A stretch of DNA of 5,013 bases from an uncultured Collinsella sp. (GTDB lineage: Bacteria; Actinomycetota; Coriobacteriia; Coriobacteriales; Coriobacteriaceae): NCBI GenBank assembly GCA_902494375.1, contig CABUTL010000126.1:1-5013 (forward strand), given 5' to 3'. A model generated the notes under the pieces. It made no database searches. It was not told the origin of the DNA and saw nothing but the letters and a program-made list of their open reading frames with translations. The position numbers were made by a program, and so were the translations under genes. Positions 4,048 to 5,013 of the stretch are shown one piece after another. Every line of letters starts with the position of its first letter. The first letter of the stretch is position 1.

Positions 4048-4938
4048 ATGGCAGAGCAGCAGCTTATCGGAGCGCTCGAGGCCGGCGGCACCAAGATGGT
4101 CTGCGCCACGGGCTATGCAGACGGCACGGTCCTGGAGCGTGAGCAGATCGCGACCACGACCCCGCAGGAGACCGTCGAGGCCGTCAACGCGTGGTTTGCC
4201 GACAAGGGCATCACCGCGCTGGGCATCGGCGCCTTTGGCCCCACCGCAGTCAATCCCGCCTCACCCCAATACGGCAAGATCCTGGAGACGCCCAAGACGG
4301 CATGGCGCTACTTTGATCTGCTGGGCACTATCCAAAACGAACTCAATATCCCCTGCGGCTACGATACCGACGTCAACGTCGCCTGCCTGGGCGAGGTCAC
4401 CTTTGGTTGCGCCCAGGGCCTCACGGACGTGGTCTACCTGACCATCGGTACCGGCGTGGGCGCCGGCGTGCTCTCGGGCGGCCAGCTCGTGCACGGCATG
4501 ATGCACCCCGAGGCTGGCCACATCCTGGTCACGCGCGACCCGCGCGACACCATCGGCGAGCATAGCGCCTGCCCCTTCCACGACAATTGCCTCGAGGGTC
4601 TCATCGCCGGCCCCGGCGTTAAAAAGCGCTGGGATGGCAAGAGCGCCGGAGACATGGCCGATGACCCGGAGGCCATGGACCTGCTCGCAGGCTATCTGGC
4701 ACAGGCGCTCATGACCTACACGCTGTGCTACGCGCCGCAAAAGATCATCATCGGTGGCGGCGTGGCCGACCACACCCCCATCGTGCCGCTCGCGCGCAAG
4801 AAGTGCGCCGAAATGCTCAACGGTTATATCGTCACGCCCGAGGTCAACGACATCGATACCTATATTGTCAACAACAGCCTTGAGGGCAAGCAGGGCATCA
4901 TGGGCTGTCTGGCCCTGGGCGCGCAGGCGCTTCAGTAA
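4048..4938 (+). CDS. ROK-family sugar kinase, probable fructokinase (GmuE/ScrK-like)
   Basis: A complete 296-residue protein of normal length for ROK fructokinases. ATG 4048 follows gagagg (4036-4041) by 6 bases. It would transfer the gamma-phosphate of ATP to a hexose, most likely fructose giving fructose 6-phosphate, in the cytoplasm. GALEAGGTK (8-16) is the phosphate-1 loop. IGAFGPTAVN (60-69) matches the fructokinase sugar-binding region. Asp108 in YDTDVNVACLGE (105-116) is the predicted catalytic base. TIGTGVGAG (132-140) is the phosphate-2 motif. HPEAGH (153-158) plus ACPFHDNC (174-181) gives the ROK zinc site, with ligands His158, Cys175, His178 and Cys181. IIIGGGV (233-239) is the adenosine-binding segment. 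From memory it aligns along its length with Bacillus GmuE/YdhR, which supports fructokinase over glucokinase or NagC-type regulators; there is no N-terminal helix-turn-helix. No transporter or hydrolase gene in the window shows its sugar source. Confidence 0.94.
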   Translation: MAEQQLIGALEAGGTKMVCATGYADGTVLEREQIATTTPQETVEAVNAWFADKGITALGIGAFGPTAVNPASPQYGKILETPKTAWRYFDLLGTIQNELNIPCGYDTDVNVACLGEVTFGCAQGLTDVVYLTIGTGVGAGVLSGGQLVHGMMHPEAGHILVTRDPRDTIGEHSACPFHDNCLEGLIAGPGVKKRWDGKSAGDMADDPEAMDLLAGYLAQALMTYTLCYAPQKIIIGGGVADHTPIVPLARKKCAEMLNGYIVTPEVNDIDTYIVNNSLEGKQGIMGCLALGAQALQ

Positions 4939-4951
4939 CAGACGCACCCAC

Positions 4952-5004
4952 AGGGCGTGGCGCGCCCGGCAAATCCAACCTACGGAACGACGCCACCACG
5001 CCCT
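4952..5004. repeat. Inverted repeat after the sugar-kinase gene
   Basis: Agggcgtgg (4952-4960) and ccacgccct (4996-5004) form a perfect 9-bp inverted repeat around 35 bases, starting 14 bases after the kinase stop. No T run follows on either strand within the window (atataagcc to the right), so it is not a standard terminator. The window ends 9 bases later, leaving its role open. Confidence 0.5.
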
Positions 5005-5013
5005 ATATAAGCC

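Noticed and set aside
4261..4947. Minus-strand 228-codon frame opposite the sugar kinase
   Set aside because: It is the same GC-bias shadow effect; the plus strand encodes a complete ROK kinase.

Overview
The window is moderately GC-rich, with strong G/C preference at third codon positions and Shine-Dalgarno-led genes separated by Rho-independent terminators. This, with protein types common in anaerobic gut bacteria, suggests a Collinsella-like member of the Coriobacteriia (Actinomycetota). That placement is inferred from sequence character and remembered homologues, not from a search.

Layout: (1) Positions 1-90 are the 3' end of a + strand gene that resembles the GGGtGRT family, closed by a clear terminator at 126-163. 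(2) Positions 164-346 are an apparently non-coding leader. (3) Positions 347-1873 encode a 508-residue FAD-dependent oxidoreductase of the fumarate reductase / L-aspartate oxidase superfamily. It stands alone and has lost the histidine of the HPT substrate motif. (4) Positions 1874-2267 are about 390 bases without a protein gene. They are packed with palindromes and hold a direct repeat of about 100 bases made from the tRNA-Lys 3' end plus its terminator. (5) Positions 2268-2559 carry a minus-strand tRNA operon, transcribed His(GTG), Lys(CTT), Lys(CTT). Its promoter is at 2586-2614 and its terminator at 2224-2254. (6) Positions 2725-3906 encode a PLP-dependent class I/II aminotransferase of the YbdL / kynurenine aminotransferase type, transcribed divergently from the tRNA operon and followed by a terminator at 3932-3974. 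(7) Positions 4048-4938 encode a ROK-family sugar kinase, most like fructokinase GmuE/ScrK, with its own probable -10 element.

The protein genes look like independent single-gene housekeeping or metabolic units, not one pathway: an oxidoreductase, an amino-acid transaminase and a sugar kinase, each with its own ribosome binding site. Terminators follow the 1-90 gene and the aminotransferase. The oxidoreductase gene converges on the tRNA operon.

I see no convincing new multi-gene system. The most unusual part is 1920-2285. There, a decayed duplicate of the tRNA-Lys 3' end and terminator brackets a 74-base block of stacked hairpins. It looks like the scar of an integration or a tandem duplication at a tRNA gene, or a small palindromic repeat element.
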